Origin: Solidesulfovibrio alcoholivorans DSM 5433
GTDB taxonomy: Bacteria > Desulfobacterota > Desulfovibrionia > Desulfovibrionales > Desulfovibrionaceae
Direction: 5' to 3'
Assembly (NCBI RefSeq): GCF_000702665.1
Contig: NZ_JNJA01000001.1
Location: 372,001-436,000, forward strand
Length of the DNA stretch: 64,000 bases
How positions within the stretch are numbered: position 1 is the stretch's first letter; each line of letters begins with the position of its first letter. Of this stretch, positions 8,268 to 20,307 are shown in pieces. Both the position numbers and the translations under genes were made by a program. The notes under the pieces were generated by a model. The model saw only the letters and a program-made list of their open reading frames with translations, did not search any database and was not told the origin of the DNA.

Positions 8268-10699
8268 TGTTCGGGGTCGTTGGGATCGACCAGATCAAAG
8301 CCGGTCACCGTGACGTCGTCCTCCATGCGCACGAGCATGACACCCTGCGTCGCGCGGCCCACGGAGCTGATGCCTGAAACGGAAAGCCGGATGATCTTGT
8401 TGGCCGAGGTGAGCAGCAACATCTCGTCTTCGGGGCTGACCATGACCGCGCCGATGACCTGCCCGGTTTTCGGCGTCACACGCATGTTGATGACGCCCAT
8501 GCCGCCGCGGTTGCGCACCGGATAATGTTCGACGGAGGTCCGCTTGCCGTAGCCGTTGGCCGAGATGGTCAGCACTTCGTCGCGGCCGTTGCCGGTCATG
8601 ATGACCCCTGCGGCCACACGGTCGGTTCCTTTAAGCGCAATGCCCTTGACTCCTGCGGCAGCGCGGCCGGTGGGCCGAATGCCGGAGATGTGGAAGCGGT
8701 TGGAAAGGCCCTGGTTCGTGGCAAGCAGCACCTCGGCCTTGTCGTCGATTTCCTTGACCGTGAGCAACTCGTCGCCTTCCTTGAGGGTCACGGCGATGAT
8801 GCCCGTGCTGCGGCAGTTCTTGTAGAGGTCCGTGCAGGAGCGCTTGACCATGCCACGGCGCGTCACGAACAGGAAATAGCGCTCGAAGGAGAATTCTCGG
8901 ATGGCCAGCGCCGTAGCCACGAATTCCTCCTTGTCCATGGGCAGCAGGTTGGCGATGTGCGCGCCCTTGGCCGTGCGCTGTCCCTCGGGAATCTGGTGCA
9001 CGGGCAGCATGAACATGCGGCCGAGGTTGGTAAAAAGCAGCAGTTGTTGATGGTTGGTGGTGGCGCAGAAGGACTGGACGAAATCGTCTCCCGAGGTGGA
9101 GACGCCGGCCACGCCCTTGCCGCCGCGTTTTTGCTGCTGATAGTTGTCGATCTTGGTGCGCTTTATGTAGCCGCGACGCGACAGCGTGATGACCACGTCC
9201 TCGTCGGGGATGAGGTCGAGGATGTTGATTCCTTCGAGGTCCTCGAGAACTTCGGTCTTGCGCGGCGTGGCGTAGCGTTCCTTGATCTCCGTGATCTCGT
9301 CGCGGATGACGCCGCGCAGCACTTCCTCGTTTTCGAGGATCGAGCGCAGGTACTCGATGAGTTTGATGAGTTCGTTGTACTCGTCGATGAGCTTCTGGCG
9401 CTCGAGGTTGGTCAGGCGTTGCAAGCGCATGTCCAGGATGGCCTGGGCCTGCCGTTCGGACAGGCCGAAGCGTTCCATCAGGCGTTCCCGCGCTTCCACG
9501 GCGTTCTTGGACGCCCGGATGATGGACACGACCTCGTCGATGTTATCCAGCGCGATGCGCAGGCCTTCGAGGATGTGGGCGCGTTCCTCGGATTTGCGCA
9601 GGTCGAAGGCCGTGCGGCGCAGGACCACTTCCCGGCGGTGGGACAGGAAGTGCTCGAGTACCTGTTGCAGATTGAGCAATGCCGGCCGGTTGTCGGCGAC
9701 GACCAGCATGTTGATGCCGAAAGACGTCTCAAGCGGCGTGTACTTGTACAGGGCATTGATGACGATGTCCGGGATGGTGCCCTTTTTCAGGTCGAGCACG
9801 ATGCGGATGCCGCGACGGTCTGATTCGTCGCGCAGATCGGAAACGCCCTCGATGCGGTGGTCGTTGATGAGTGCCGCGATCTTTTCCACCAGCGACGACT
9901 TGTTGAGCGCGTAGGGAATCTCGCGGATGACGATGGCCTGCAAGTCCTTCTTGCGGTCCTCGATCTCCACCTTGCCCCGGATTTTGATGCTGCCGCGACC
10001 GGTGGTATAGGCCTCAATCAGGCCCTTGCCACCGTAGATGGATGCGCCCGTGGGGAAATCCGGGCCTTTGACCAGACCGATGATTTCCTTGATGTCGCAG
10101 TGGGGGTTGTCGAGCTGGTGCAGCAGGCCGTCGCAGAGTTCGCCCAGGTTGTGGGGAGGAATGTTCGTGGCCATGCCCACGGCGATGCCCGAGGAACCGT
10201 TTAGGAGCAGGTTCGGCACCTTGGTCGGCAGGACCTCGGGTTCGTTTAAGGAGTTGTCGTAGTTGGGCCGGAACCCGACGGTCTCCTTCTCGATGTCGGC
10301 GAGGAATTCGCCGGCCAGGCGGGACATGCGCACTTCGGTGTACCGCATGGCCGCCGCGGCGTCGCCGTCGATGGAGCCGAAGTTGCCCTGGCCGTCCACG
10401 ATGGGGTCGCGCATGGAGAAATCCTGGGCCATGCGCACCAGGGCATCGTACACGGACTGGTCGCCGTGGGGATGGTATTTACCGATGACGTCACCGACGA
10501 CGCGGGCGGATTTCTTGTAGGGCCGGTTGAACGTGTTGGACAGCTCGTGCATGGCGTAAAGGATGCGCCGGTGCACGGGTTTGAGGCCGTCGCGCACGTC
10601 CGGGATCGCCCGGCCGATGATGACGCTCAAGGAGTATTCCAGATAGGACTTCTTGAGCTCTTCCTCGATGTTGATCACATTGCTCACGGTATGCTCCAT
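8243..10699 (-). CDS. gyrA: DNA gyrase subunit A
   Basis: An 818-residue GyrA. The N-terminal breakage-reunion domain carries [26 protein letters not shown] and the catalytic Tyr120 within [10 protein letters not shown]. The C-terminal beta-pinwheel contains the GyrA box QQKRGGKG needed to wrap DNA, which separates gyrase from topoisomerase IV. With GyrB it introduces negative supercoils. At the position of E. coli Ser83 this protein has Gln (HGDQSVYD), see findings. It follows gyrB by 179 nt, with a hairpin repeat in the gap. Confidence 0.99.
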   Translation of the reverse strand: MEHTVSNVINIEEELKKSYLEYSLSVIIGRAIPDVRDGLKPVHRRILYAMHELSNTFNRPYKKSARVVGDVIGKYHPHGDQSVYDALVRMAQDFSMRDPIVDGQGNFGSIDGDAAAAMRYTEVRMSRLAGEFLADIEKETVGFRPNYDNSLNEPEVLPTKVPNLLLNGSSGIAVGMATNIPPHNLGELCDGLLHQLDNPHCDIKEIIGLVKGPDFPTGASIYGGKGLIEAYTTGRGSIKIRGKVEIEDRKKDLQAIVIREIPYALNKSSLVEKIAALINDHRIEGVSDLRDESDRRGIRIVLDLKKGTIPDIVINALYKYTPLETSFGINMLVVADNRPALLNLQQVLEHFLSHRREVVLRRTAFDLRKSEERAHILEGLRIALDNIDEVVSIIRASKNAVEARERLMERFGLSERQAQAILDMRLQRLTNLERQKLIDEYNELIKLIEYLRSILENEEVLRGVIRDEITEIKERYATPRKTEVLEDLEGINILDLIPDEDVVITLSRRGYIKRTKIDNYQQQKRGGKGVAGVSTSGDDFVQSFCATTNHQQLLLFTNLGRMFMLPVHQIPEGQRTAKGAHIANLLPMDKEEFVATALAIREFSFERYFLFVTRRGMVKRSCTDLYKNCRSTGIIAVTLKEGDELLTVKEIDDKAEVLLATNQGLSNRFHISGIRPTGRAAAGVKGIALKGTDRVAAGVIMTGNGRDEVLTISANGYGKRTSVEHYPVRNRGGMGVINMRVTPKTGQVIGAVMVSPEDEMLLLTSANKIIRLSVSGISSVGRATQGVMLVRMEDDVTVTGFDLVDPNDPEQCPSSDAS

Positions 10700-10798
10700 G
10701 ATGGGTATGCCGATACTGCCGTCGACCGGTGAGATTTCCTCCGGCCTCTGGATAAGGGATCGCCGCTGCTGGAACCCGACCCGGGCTCACACCAGCCA

Positions 10799-10863
10799 CC
10801 CCCCCTTTAAAAGTCTTTGGAAAGGGGCTTGGGGGAAACCTTTCTCCGGAAAGGTTTCCCCCA
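10799..10863 (-). repeat. hairpin repeat family II, copy after gyrB
   Basis: Downstream of the gyrB stop codon on the leftward strand comes a purine-rich tract, then a hairpin with arms TTGGGGGAAACCTTTC and GAAAGGTTTCCCCCAA, then a tail reading CCCCTTTCCAAAGACTTTT. The tail and hairpin design recur at 63109-63188 (tail TTCCAAAGAAACTCTTAAAGGG). It may terminate or attenuate transcription between gyrB and gyrA, or protect the gyrB 3' end. There is no U-run directly after the stem. Confidence 0.7.
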
Positions 10864-10878
10864 ACTCTTCTCTCCCCC

Positions 10879-14471
<3,593 letters not shown>

Positions 14472-14530
14472 GGGCGTCTCCTTAACCGGCGCTGCCGCGC
14501 GGCGTTGTTGCGTAGAAAGCCGGGCTTGAA

Positions 14531-14570
14531 GCCTCCGGCGTCCAAAGGGCTGGCGCCCTCTGGACGCCCG
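14531..14570 (+). repeat. variant of GCCTCCGGCG hairpin repeat (family I)
   Basis: GCCTCCGGCG is followed by a 9-bp stem with one mismatch, CCAAAGGGC against GCCCTCTGG. It lies between dnaN and dnaA. Unlike the other family I copies, its orientation does not place the GCCTCC end next to an upstream stop codon, so it may be a diverged or relocated copy. Confidence 0.55.
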
Positions 14571-14651
14571 TTTCGGGAAATGGGGCTCTTGAGGAATCTT
14601 CTCTTATTGAAAAGGGAAATTTTTTAGTGGGATCAATAGAGGAGGCCTCGT

Positions 14652-14690
14652 ATGTCACTTGTGAAGATAACACTTTGTTATTGCACATAA
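14652..14690 (+). CDS. possible 12-codon ORF with consensus ribosome site
   Basis: A perfect AGGAGG at 14640-14645 sits 6 nt before an ATG that opens a 12-codon frame (MSLVKITLCYCT) ending in TAA. It is on the strand opposite to dnaA and dnaN, in the A+T-rich gap between them. The A7 run overlaps the stop codon. It may be a genuine micro-ORF, a leader peptide, or chance; codon content is too short to test. Confidence 0.25.
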   Translation: MSLVKITLCYCT

Positions 14691-14750
14691 AAAAAGGAAA
14701 CTTCCTGGGAACGGCCAAGGCGCGAAGGAACGGCGCACCGCGTTTTGGGC

Positions 14751-16085
14751 TCAAGCCGGACCGCCCTGGCGGCATTTTTTCGCCAATTGCCGGAAAAGAA
14801 GTTTCGTTTCCCTGTCATCATCCTGAATTTTTTGAAACTTTCTGATGGAATAAAGCACCGTGCTATGGTCCTTGCCGCCGAAGGCCTTGCCGAGCGCCGG
14901 GTAGGACATGCCGAGCAGGGTGCGGCACAGGGCCATGGCGGCCTGGCGGGCGAACACGAGTTCCTTGCGCCGCGACTGGCCGGTGATCTCGGCCACGGGC
15001 AGGCCGAAATGCTCGGCGCACACCGCAAGGATGCGCTCGGGCGTGACTTCCGGCAGGGCCTGGTCCTCGGAGAGGCGGATGTGCCGGGCGAATTCGGCGT
15101 CGGTGAGTTCCTTGCCGCTTAAGCGCCGGAAGGCCTCGATGCGCAGCAGCACGCCTTCGAGCTGGCGGAAGCCCTCGAAGCGGCTGGCCAGGGTGACGAT
15201 GCGGTCCCGGGCCAGGCCCAGGCGCTTGTCGCGGTTGGCCGCTTCCACGAAGGCGATGCGCACGTCGAGGTCCGGGGCCTTCAAATGGACCATGAGGCCC
15301 CATTCCAGGCGGGATTTGAGCGTGGCGGAGAGGAAGTCGCACGCGCCCACCCGTTCGCGGCTGGAAAAGACCATCTGCTTGCCGGCGTCGTGAAAGGCGT
15401 TGAAAAGGACCACGAGCTCCTGTTCCATTTCCGGGGAACGCTTGAGGTCGGTCAGCTCGTCGAGGAACAGCCACTGGCTGGCGGCGATGGCGGCGCGCAC
15501 CTCGTGGCGGCTGGTTCCGGCGTCGGCAAAAAGGCTCTGGATGTCGGCCACGGAGCCGAAGTACACGGTGCGCACGGGGCGCAGGCGCGAGGCGGCGTTG
15601 GCCATGGCCCGCAGCAGATGGGATTTGCCCGCGCCCGAGGGGCCGCAGACCAGAAACGGATTGTAGCGGACCTCGCCGCCCTGGGCCACTTCGCGCGCGA
15701 GCGCCAGGGGGAAGTGGTTCTTTTCGTTGACGAGGAAGGAGTCGAACGTGAACCGGTGGCCGAAGGGGAAGTCCGCGGCCGCGCCGGGAAGGCCGAGCTG
15801 CGGCGCGGCATGGCCGTCGCCGCCGGCGCGGTTGTGGTAGGAGACGGCGTAGCCCGGCCCGAGGAAACGGCGTACTTCCTTTTCGAACAGTTCCTTGGCC
15901 GAGCTTTCGAACCAGGCCGCGAAGTAGGCGTGGGGAAAGCGGACGCAACAGGAGTGGTCCGATTCGCTGACCGAAAGGTCAAGGGGATCGAACCAGCGGC
16001 GCAATTCCTGCTCGGGGCAGGTGCGCGCAAGGTGCTGGCGGAAATCGTCCTTGAGCACGCCGCCACCGGAAGCGGTCAGCGGCAT
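14751..16085 (-). CDS. dnaA: chromosomal replication initiator protein DnaA
   Basis: A 444-residue DnaA. The C terminus has the DnaA-box-binding helix-turn-helix with the signature GKAFGGKDHSTVLYS. The AAA+ domain has Walker A GPSGAGKSHLL (usually GxxGLGKTHLL) and Walker B LFLDELTDL (usually FIDDIQFL), so both are somewhat divergent, and the linker domain is short. Start is uncertain: ATG at 16085 has no ribosome site; an in-frame GTG at 16058 with a GGTGG upstream would give 435 residues beginning VLKDDFRQHL and may be the true start. It is the first gene of the leftward replication block. Confidence 0.95.
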   Translation of the reverse strand: MPLTASGGGVLKDDFRQHLARTCPEQELRRWFDPLDLSVSESDHSCCVRFPHAYFAAWFESSAKELFEKEVRRFLGPGYAVSYHNRAGGDGHAAPQLGLPGAAADFPFGHRFTFDSFLVNEKNHFPLALAREVAQGGEVRYNPFLVCGPSGAGKSHLLRAMANAASRLRPVRTVYFGSVADIQSLFADAGTSRHEVRAAIAASQWLFLDELTDLKRSPEMEQELVVLFNAFHDAGKQMVFSSRERVGACDFLSATLKSRLEWGLMVHLKAPDLDVRIAFVEAANRDKRLGLARDRIVTLASRFEGFRQLEGVLLRIEAFRRLSGKELTDAEFARHIRLSEDQALPEVTPERILAVCAEHFGLPVAEITGQSRRKELVFARQAAMALCRTLLGMSYPALGKAFGGKDHSTVLYSIRKFQKIQDDDRETKLLFRQLAKKCRQGGPA

Positions 16086-16294
16086 GGGCGGCAACCGGCC
16101 AGTACAAAAAAATTTGTCATATCGGTATGTTGTAAGAAATACCCCGGACCCCTCCCCAAGGCCGCGAGGAAAAGCCAGTCTAGCGCATTTCGTCCTTGAA
16201 GCCAAGTGGGGGGCCGTTCGTGTTGCCTTCAGCCCGGAAATGGGCCAAGTAGAGCGCCTGCCGCGCGCGCGAGCGCGGCGAGAGGGAGAACGGC
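16086..16294. promoter_or_regulatory. divergent intergenic region dnaA / DUF39 gene
   Basis: 209 nt separating leftward dnaA from the first rightward gene. An A+T-rich stretch at about 16107-16141 is unusual in this G+C-rich sequence and should contain the dnaA promoter; it is also a candidate unwinding element. No 9-mer matching TTATCCACA within one mismatch was found, so the origin itself is not proven to be here. Confidence 0.45.
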
Positions 16295-17461
16295 ATGAGC
16301 CACGAGGTGAAAAAAACCGTCGCCGAGATCAACCGGCGCATCGAGCAGGGCAAGGCCGTGGTGCTCACGGCCGCGGAAATGGTCGAGACCGTGCGGCGGC
16401 TCGGCAAGGTCAAGGCCGCCAAGGAAGTGGACGTGGTGGCCACGGGCACGTTTTCGCCCATGTGCTCTTCGGGCATGCTGTTCAACTTCGGCCAGGAACC
16501 GCCGGTGATCAAGGCGCAGAAGGTCCGGCTCAACAACATCCCGGCCCACGCCGGGCTCGCCGCCGTGGACGCCTACCTCGGCGCGACGGAGCTGCCCAAG
16601 GAGGATCCGCTCAACAAGATCCATCCCGGCCGTTTCAAGTACGGCGGCGCACACGTCATCGAGGACCTCCTGCGCGGCAAGGCCGTGCGCCTTTGGTGCG
16701 AGGCTTATGGCACGGACTGCTATCCCAGGCGGGAGCTCGAAAAGGATGTGACGCTGGCCGGGCTCAAGTACGCCGCGCTTTTAAACCCGCGCAACTGCTA
16801 CCAGAATTACAACGTGGCGGTGAACCTCACCAGCCGCATCGTCTATACCTACATGGGGCCGCTCAAACCGGGTGCCCGCAACGCCAACTTCGCCACGGCC
16901 GGCGAGCTGTCCCCGCTTTTCAACGATCCCTACTTGAAGACCATCGGCCTTGGCACGCGCATCTTTTTCGGCGGCGGCATCGGCTACGTCATCGGCGCGG
17001 GCACCCAGCACGATCCCCGGCCCAAGCGCAACGAGCGCGGCATTCCGCTTTCCGCCGCGGGCACGCTCATGCTCAAGGGCGACATGAAGGGGATGAACCC
17101 CCGCTACATCCGCGCGGTGTCCATCCTTGGCTACGGCGTGTCCATGGCCGTGGGCGTGGGCATCCCCATCCCGATCCTCAACGAGGACATGGCCTTTTTC
17201 ACGGGCGTGTCCGACGCGGACATCGAGATGCCGATCAAGGACTACGGCCACGACTACCCCATCGGCATCGGGCGCACGCTCGGCTACGTCACCTACGCCG
17301 CCTGCCGCTCGGGCGAGGTGCTGATCAACGGCAAGCCGACCCAGGCCGTGCCCGTGACGAGCCTTTCCATGTCCCTGGAAGTGGCGCAGACGCTCAAGAG
17401 CTGGATCGAGCAGGGAAAATTCCTGCTGACCGAGCCCGTGGCGCCCATCGAATCGTACTGA
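16295..17461 (+). CDS. homocysteine biosynthesis protein (DUF39 family)
   Basis: A 388-residue COG1900/DUF39 protein. In sulfate reducers and methanogens this family, working with a ferredoxin-type partner, is genetically linked to making homocysteine by sulfide incorporation into aspartate semialdehyde, bypassing MetX/MetB. Recognisable blocks are VVATGTFSPMCSSG, NNIPAHAGLAAVDAYLG, EAYGTDCYPRRELEK with the conserved Cys, and FFGGGIGYVIGAGTQHDP. It is the first rightward gene beyond dnaA and is not in an obvious operon with other methionine genes. ATG at 16295 has GAGGGAGAA upstream. Confidence 0.9.
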   Translation: MSHEVKKTVAEINRRIEQGKAVVLTAAEMVETVRRLGKVKAAKEVDVVATGTFSPMCSSGMLFNFGQEPPVIKAQKVRLNNIPAHAGLAAVDAYLGATELPKEDPLNKIHPGRFKYGGAHVIEDLLRGKAVRLWCEAYGTDCYPRRELEKDVTLAGLKYAALLNPRNCYQNYNVAVNLTSRIVYTYMGPLKPGARNANFATAGELSPLFNDPYLKTIGLGTRIFFGGGIGYVIGAGTQHDPRPKRNERGIPLSAAGTLMLKGDMKGMNPRYIRAVSILGYGVSMAVGVGIPIPILNEDMAFFTGVSDADIEMPIKDYGHDYPIGIGRTLGYVTYAACRSGEVLINGKPTQAVPVTSLSMSLEVAQTLKSWIEQGKFLLTEPVAPIESY

Positions 17462-17571
17462 CGCGCATCCGCGGCCCCGCGTCCGCGTCCGGCGCGCCGG
17501 AAAGCGGACTGGACAAAGGGCGCGGATTGCGATACCGGATCGGGTTCTCTCACCCGACAGGAGGAAACAGC

Positions 17572-17685
17572 ATGTCCAAGCACAAGAAGATCGAGCGCCA
17601 CAAGGAACTGGACCGTCGCCGCAAGCGCCGCAAGGAGCGCCTCAAGGAGCGCGTCCGCGAGGCCATCGCCGCCAAGAAAGCCTAG
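17572..17685 (+). CDS. very small highly basic protein
   Basis: A 37-residue protein, more than 40 percent Lys/Arg, with MSKHKKIERHKELDRRRKRRK at its start (first half) and a helical C terminus. The ribosome site AGGAGG lies 7 nt before the ATG, which makes translation likely. It sits 110 nt after the DUF39 gene and is followed by a terminator-like hairpin. The composition suggests nucleic-acid or ribosome binding. Similar tiny RRRK-rich proteins occur widely without assigned function; I do not recognise it further. Confidence 0.75.
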   Translation: MSKHKKIERHKELDRRRKRRKERLKERVREAIAAKKA

Positions 17686-17698
17686 CCGCCGTTCGTCC

Positions 17699-17717
17699 GG
17701 GGGAGTGCCGCTCCCCC
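17699..17717 (+). terminator. terminator-like hairpin after the small basic protein
   Basis: Seven-bp stem GGGGGAG / CTCCCCC with loop TGCCG, beginning 13 nt after the stop codon. There is no following U-run, so termination may be inefficient or factor-assisted. Confidence 0.5.
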
Positions 17718-17934
17718 CTGCCGCGCGGTCGAGCCTGCCTGCAGCAGCGTTCCGTTATCGGGGCAGCGTGCGCCGTCCGGCGGCGTATCGGATCTCGCCC
17801 CCAAAGACGGGCGCGCCCGAAAGGACTGCCGCGCATCATGCGCCGGTGCTCCTTTCCGTTTCGTTTTTTTGACGCACACGCCACCGGGCGGGGGAACGCC
17901 CTTGCCCGGCCCGTGATCCCCTGGGGGGCCTCCC

Positions 17935-18255
17935 ATGCCCTTGTATGAATACGAATGCCCCGTCTGCGGCCGCGTGTTCGAGGAACTGCGCCGGGCCGGC
18001 GACAAGGCTCCGGCCACGTGCGCCTGCGGCGCGACGGCGGCGCGCATCGTTTCCCTTTCCGCCTTCGCCCTCAAGGGCAACGGCTTTTACGCCACCGATT
18101 ACGTCAAACGCCGCCCCGGCTCCTTTCAGAAGGACGGCAAGGGCACGATCAAGGGCACGGAAGTGCCCGTGCCCCAGCTTGCCCGCGATCCCTCGGTGCC
18201 CCTGGCCGAGGAGGAGGAAAGCGAGGACGGCGGCCATCCCGAGGAGGGCGCATGA
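17935..18255 (+). CDS. FmdB-type zinc ribbon protein
   Basis: A 106-residue protein beginning MPLYEYECPVCGRVFEEL, the hallmark of the FmdB/CxxC_CXXC_SSSS family, with the second metal pair in TCACGATAA. The C-terminal 40 residues are acidic and low complexity. The family is named after a putative regulator of formamidase genes, but actual function is unknown. Its stop codon overlaps the purB start (ATGA), so the two are coupled. The 249-nt gap before it holds only the hairpin at 17699-17717 and GC-rich sequence. Confidence 0.88.
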   Translation: MPLYEYECPVCGRVFEELRRAGDKAPATCACGATAARIVSLSAFALKGNGFYATDYVKRRPGSFQKDGKGTIKGTEVPVPQLARDPSVPLAEEEESEDGGHPEEGA

Positions 18256-19553
18256 TCGAGCGCTATACCCGCAAGGCCATGGGCGCGCTGTGGTCCCTGG
18301 AAAACCGCTTCGCCGCCTGGCTCGAAGTGGAAATCGCCGTGTGCGAGGCCTGGGCCGAGCTCGGCCGCATCCCGGCCGCGGACATGGCCGCCATCCGCGA
18401 CAAGGCCGGCTTCGACGTGGCGCGCATCCTCGAAATCGAGGCGACCACCCGCCACGACGTCATCGCCTTCCTCACCGCCGTGGAAGAACGCGTGGGCCCG
18501 CCTGCCCGCTTCATCCACCTGGGCTGCACCTCCTCGGATATCGTGGATACGGCGGGTGGCCTGCTGCTCGGCCGGGCCGGGGCCATGGTGCTCGAAACCA
18601 TCGACGGGCTGCTTGCGGTCATCAAGGATCTGGCCATGCGCTTCAAGGGCCAGCTCATGATCGGCCGCACCCATGGCATCCATGCCGAGCCCTTGAGCTT
18701 CGGCATGAAGATGGCCTCGTTTTACGCCGAGTTCACCCGCCACCGCGAGCGCGTGGCCACGGCCACCGCAGGCGTGCAGGTGGGCAAGATTTCCGGGGCC
18801 GTGGGCGGCTACGCCCACCTCGACCCACGCGTGGAAAAGATCGCCCTGGCGCGGCTGGGACTGGCCGTGGACCCGGTTTCCACGCAGATCGTGCAGCGCG
18901 ACCGCCATGCCGCCTTTTTCACCTCCCTGGCGCTGCTTGCCGGCGGCGTGGAGCGCATGGCCACGGAGCTGCGCCACCTCCAGCGCACGGAAGTGCTCGA
19001 GGCCGAGGAAGGCTTCGCCAAGGGGCAGAAAGGCTCCTCGGCCATGCCGCACAAGAAAAACCCCATTTCCGCGGAAAACATCTGCGGCCTGTCTCGCCTG
19101 GTGCGGACCAACGCCCTGGCGTCCATGGAAAACATGGCGCTGTGGCACGAGCGCGACATCTCGCATTCCTCCGTGGAACGCGTCATCATGCCCGATTCCA
19201 CGATTCTTGCCGACTACACCGTCGCCCGCCTGACCGGCATCCTGAAGAATTTGAAGGTCAATCCGGACAATATGGCCCGCAACATGATGGCTTCGTTCGG
19301 GCTGTTTTATTCGCAGCGCGTGCTGCTCGCGCTCATCGAGACGGGCTTGGATCGCCAGAAGGCCTACGAGGCCGTGCAGCGCGTGGCCATGGCCTGCTGG
19401 GAGGGACGCACTTCCTTTCCCGACGCCGTGCGCGCCGATGCCGTGATCGCGGCGAAGCTCGCGCCGGCGACGCTGGATACGCTTTTCGATCCGCAGTACT
19501 ATCTCGCCCATGAGGACCTGATCTATTCCCGGGTCTTCGGCGCGGCGTCCTGA
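18252..19553 (+). CDS. purB: adenylosuccinate lyase
   Basis: A 433-residue fumarase/aspartase-superfamily enzyme that cleaves SAICAR and adenylosuccinate in purine synthesis. Diagnostic blocks are FIHLGCTSSDIVDTA, IGRTHGIHAEPLSFG with the catalytic His, and the mobile signature loop KGQKGSSAMPHKKNPISAEN. Length fits the bacterial short form. The ATG overlaps the FmdB stop by 4 nt; longer in-frame starts lie inside fmdB and were not used. Confidence 0.98.
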   Translation: MIERYTRKAMGALWSLENRFAAWLEVEIAVCEAWAELGRIPAADMAAIRDKAGFDVARILEIEATTRHDVIAFLTAVEERVGPPARFIHLGCTSSDIVDTAGGLLLGRAGAMVLETIDGLLAVIKDLAMRFKGQLMIGRTHGIHAEPLSFGMKMASFYAEFTRHRERVATATAGVQVGKISGAVGGYAHLDPRVEKIALARLGLAVDPVSTQIVQRDRHAAFFTSLALLAGGVERMATELRHLQRTEVLEAEEGFAKGQKGSSAMPHKKNPISAENICGLSRLVRTNALASMENMALWHERDISHSSVERVIMPDSTILADYTVARLTGILKNLKVNPDNMARNMMASFGLFYSQRVLLALIETGLDRQKAYEAVQRVAMACWEGRTSFPDAVRADAVIAAKLAPATLDTLFDPQYYLAHEDLIYSRVFGAAS

Positions 19554-19597
19554 CGGCGGCTCGCCGCGGACACCGCTTGGGGAAATGTTCCGGCCGG

Positions 19598-19617
19598 CGG
19601 CGTGTTTTTTCACGCCG
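19598..19617 (+). terminator. hairpin with T6 loop between purB and pyrE
   Basis: CGGCGTG and CACGCCG pair as a 7-bp stem around a TTTTTT loop. It sits 45 nt after purB and 82 nt before pyrE. It could terminate purB transcripts or attenuate pyrE, but no following U-run or leader peptide was found. Confidence 0.4.
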
Positions 19618-19699
19618 TCCCCCCGCCGGGGCGCGGAAGCACTTTTCAAACCGGGCCGCCTTTTGTATGGGGAGACAAAGGGGTCACGCGGGGAGTTTC

Positions 19700-20296
19700 A
19701 TGTCCTTTTCCATCGAGGGCCAGGACGCCGGCGCCATGCGCGCTCGTCTGGCCAGCCTGCTGCTGGAGAAATCCTACCGGGCCGGCGAGGTCACCCTGAC
19801 CTCGGGGCGCAAGAGCGATTACTATTTCGATTGCAAACAGACCGCGCTGCATCCAGAAGGGGCGTGGCTGATCGGCAACCTGCTTTTCGACCTGCTGCCG
19901 CCGGACATCGTCGGCGTCGGCGGCATGACGCTCGGGGCCGATCCCCTGGTCACGGCCGTGAGCCTCGTTTCCCATCTGCGCGGCCGGCCCCTGCCGGCGT
20001 TCATCGTGCGCAAGGCCGCCAAGGGCCACGGCACCAACCAGTTCCTGGAGGGACTGTCCAATTTCGCCCCGGGAGCCAGAGTGGCGCTGCTCGAGGACGT
20101 GGTCACCACGGCCGGCACGCTGTTGACGGTCATCGACCGCGTGGTCGACGCCGGGCTCACGGTCGGGGCCGTGGTCACGGTGCTCGACCGCAAGGAAGGC
20201 GGCACGGAACGCCTGGCCGAGCGTGGCTACCCGCTGCTGTCCGTTTTCACCCGTGACGCCCTGCTTGCCGCCGGCAAGCCCAAACAGGCGTCCTGA
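19700..20296 (+). CDS. pyrE: orotate phosphoribosyltransferase
   Basis: A 198-residue type I PRTase joining orotate to PRPP in pyrimidine synthesis. SGRKSDYYFDCKQTALHPEG matches the orotate-binding region and the PRPP loop reads VALLEDVVTTAGTLL. FIVRKAAKGHGTN carries the flexible-loop basic residues. ATG at 19700 follows GGGGAG; the upstream in-frame ATG at 19577 would add an implausible arginine-rich leader. It is followed 11 nt later by the L,D-transpeptidase gene. Confidence 0.96.
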   Translation: MSFSIEGQDAGAMRARLASLLLEKSYRAGEVTLTSGRKSDYYFDCKQTALHPEGAWLIGNLLFDLLPPDIVGVGGMTLGADPLVTAVSLVSHLRGRPLPAFIVRKAAKGHGTNQFLEGLSNFAPGARVALLEDVVTTAGTLLTVIDRVVDAGLTVGAVVTVLDRKEGGTERLAERGYPLLSVFTRDALLAAGKPKQAS

Positions 20297-20307
20297 CGCG
20301 AGGCGAC

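Noticed and set aside
14472-14750. DnaA boxes in the dnaN-dnaA gap
   Set aside because: TTATTGCACA and TTATCTTCACA look box-like but have wrong spacing; no match to TTATCCACA within one base.
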